A stretch of 7,383 nt of DNA from JBHGBB01 sp041946755 (GTDB taxonomy: Bacteria > UBP4 > UBA4092 > JAOAEQ01): NCBI GenBank assembly GCA_041946755.1, contig JBHGBB010000190.1:1-7383 (forward strand), written 5' to 3'. Below the pieces are notes generated by a model. It was not told where the DNA came from. It saw nothing but the letters and a program-made list of their open reading frames with translations, and ran no database searches. Positions 6,051-7,383 of this stretch are shown in pieces (the first letter of the stretch is position 1; every line of letters starts with the position of its first letter). The translations under genes were made by a program, and so were the position numbers.

Positions 6051-7383
6051 TTATCCTTTCGTTTGTAAGCGGGGGAAAAGTGGATTCCCTCGTCGCGTTT
6101 GCAAGTCCGGTCTTAAACCGCCCCAAGGTTCAATCAGGGTATAGGTCTTTTCCGATATTATTTCGTCGCTACCGAGTTCAAACCAGATTCGTTGTGCTGT
6201 TTCTGGCATCACCGGGAAAAGCAATCCTGCAGTGGTACGTAAGGTTTCGCTAATTTCATAGAGTATCATGCCTACGCGAGCAAGATTTCCTTGTTTATAA
6301 AACGACCAGGGAGTAGTTTCATCAATATATTTATTCCCGCGACGAATTAACTCCCAGATATCCGATAATGCTGAATGAAATGCGAATTCATCATAATGCA
6401 TTTTTGCTTGTTCGATGGTTTTCGTTCGTAATAATTCAAACTGATTATCAACTTCATGCTTTTCGCTGGGTTGCGGAATCTTACCGTTGAAATATTTCTC
6501 GATCATAACTAAGCTTCGATACAGTAGATTTCCTAAATCGTTGGCTAAATCGCTATCAAACCGAAGGCGTAATGAAGCTTCCGAGAAATCGCCATCCATG
6601 CCAAACGGCACTTCACGTAAAACAAAGTAGCGAAAGGCATCGACTCCATATTTATCAATTATCGTGTGCGGATCGACCACATTCCCTTTGGATTTGCTCA
6701 TCTTTTCACCATCGACAGTCCACCAGCCATGCCCGAAAACTTTTTTCGGCGGCTCAATTTCCAATGCCATCAAAATACTAAACCAGATTATCGAATGAAA
6801 CCGGAAAATCTCTTTGCCAATAAAATGCACATCAGCGGGCCAATATTTTTTAAATTTCTGTTCATCATCTGCGTATCCAATGGCGGTTAAATAGTTTATT
6901 AAGGCATCAAACCAAACATAAAAAACATGAGTGGGATCATTAGGTATAGGGATTCCCCAGGTTACGGAAGTTCGACTGATTGATAAATCTCTCAATTCCG
7001 ACTGGGCGAAATTAACCATTTCGTTTTTCCGGGTTTCGGGAACCAAACAATTCGGATGGGCAGTGATATATTGCAACCAACGGTCGCGCCATTTGGATAA
7101 TGCAAAAAAATAACTCTCCTCGGTTAGTTTCTGTGTTGGTCGCCCACAGTCCGGACAAATATTACCAGGTTTTAATTGACTCTCCGGCCAAAAAGTTTCG
7201 CAGGGAATGCAATACCAACCCTCATAGGTACCTTTATAAATTTCTTTTTTAGTAAACAGTTCGGTAAATAATTTTTGGACACATTTAATATGCCGCGGTT
7301 CAGTGGTGCGAATAAAATCAGTATGCGAGATATTTAATCGTTTCCATAATTCGATAAAACGAACGACAATTGAATCGACAAAC
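6051..7383 (-). CDS. metG: Methionyl-tRNA synthetase, N-terminus beyond the right edge
   Basis: The minus-strand frame is open from the right edge (first full codon at 7382) to TAA at 6053-6051, giving 443 visible residues. The enzyme charges tRNA-Met with methionine in the cytoplasm. Visible landmarks, numbered within the visible part: a zinc-knuckle pair CIPC (58-61) and CPDC (76-79); VWFDALINYLTAIGY (about 156-170); and the class I catalytic KMSKS loop (227-231, at 6704-6690). A DALR-type anticodon-binding helical domain follows, with NKYIDETTPW. The HIGH motif is not in the window. The protein stops just after PLFPRLQTKG, so it lacks the C-terminal EMAP/Trbp111-like tRNA-binding domain found in many bacterial MetRS; full length would be about 500 residues. 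A TTG at 7076 is internal and not a start, because conserved sequence, including the zinc knuckle, lies upstream. The amidohydrolase gene follows within 6 bases. Confidence 0.97.
   Translation of the reverse strand, partial: FVDSIVVRFIELWKRLNISHTDFIRTTEPRHIKCVQKLFTELFTKKEIYKGTYEGWYCIPCETFWPESQLKPGNICPDCGRPTQKLTEESYFFALSKWRDRWLQYITAHPNCLVPETRKNEMVNFAQSELRDLSISRTSVTWGIPIPNDPTHVFYVWFDALINYLTAIGYADDEQKFKKYWPADVHFIGKEIFRFHSIIWFSILMALEIEPPKKVFGHGWWTVDGEKMSKSKGNVVDPHTIIDKYGVDAFRYFVLREVPFGMDGDFSEASLRLRFDSDLANDLGNLLYRSLVMIEKYFNGKIPQPSEKHEVDNQFELLRTKTIEQAKMHYDEFAFHSALSDIWELIRRGNKYIDETTPWSFYKQGNLARVGMILYEISETLRTTAGLLFPVMPETAQRIWFELGSDEIISEKTYTLIEPWGGLRPDLQTRRGNPLFPRLQTKG

Noticed and set aside
6572..7113. 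Plus-strand open frames opposite metG
   Set aside because: No recognisable protein features or ribosome sites, and the minus strand is clearly MetRS throughout.

Overview
The window is a piece of an AT-rich bacterial genome. It carries about 240 bases of unrelated GC-rich DNA at its left end: 168 of the first 240 bases are G or C (70%), against about 33-40% in the 120 bases that follow. The AT-rich part looks like an uncultivated bacterium with a type II secretion or type IV pilus apparatus, because it has a class III prepilin with a GFTLIE cleavage site. The pilin's C-terminal YDPTNGT-type ending and the CBM-like secreted protein recall pilins and surface proteins of candidate phyla such as Sumerlaeota, Omnitrophota and Hydrogenedentota. 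That placement is an impression from memory, not a measurement. No rRNA, tRNA, CRISPR array, insertion sequence or phage gene was seen.

Layout, left to right. Bases 1-240 (+) are the C-terminal end of a HyuA-type hydantoinase/oxoprolinase subunit, which ends at the composition break. About 241-1030 (-) is the N-terminal third of a YfhO-like polytopic membrane protein, cut off at the same break. A strong minus-strand terminator (1061-1091) separates it from 1144-2862 (-), a secreted protein with a signal peptide and two tandem carbohydrate-binding-like modules. Bases 2863-3266 form a gene-free divergent control region with two near-consensus sigma70 promoters firing leftward. Rightward run a mannose/sorbose-family PTS EIIA (3267-3683), a PTS EIIB (3696-4181) and a prepilin (4208-4837), closely spaced and probably one transcript. 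Converging on them from the right is a minus-strand pair: methionyl-tRNA synthetase (right edge to 6051, N-terminus outside the window) and an M20D-type amidohydrolase (6044-4863) starting 6 bases later.

How the parts relate. The PTS pair has the phosphohistidine signatures of both soluble proteins, but no membrane EIIC or EIID follows. It may therefore be regulatory or rely on components encoded elsewhere. The secreted protein's twin consensus promoters, strong Shine-Dalgarno and own terminator point to an abundant surface or extracellular protein. The metG-amidohydrolase pair looks like ordinary housekeeping. The most important warning is that the left junction is probably an assembly chimera, so neither gene touching it should be interpreted as biologically truncated or fused until read support is checked. 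I found no convincing previously undescribed system; the best leads are the control region at 2944-3100 and the orphan PTS pair beside a pilin gene.
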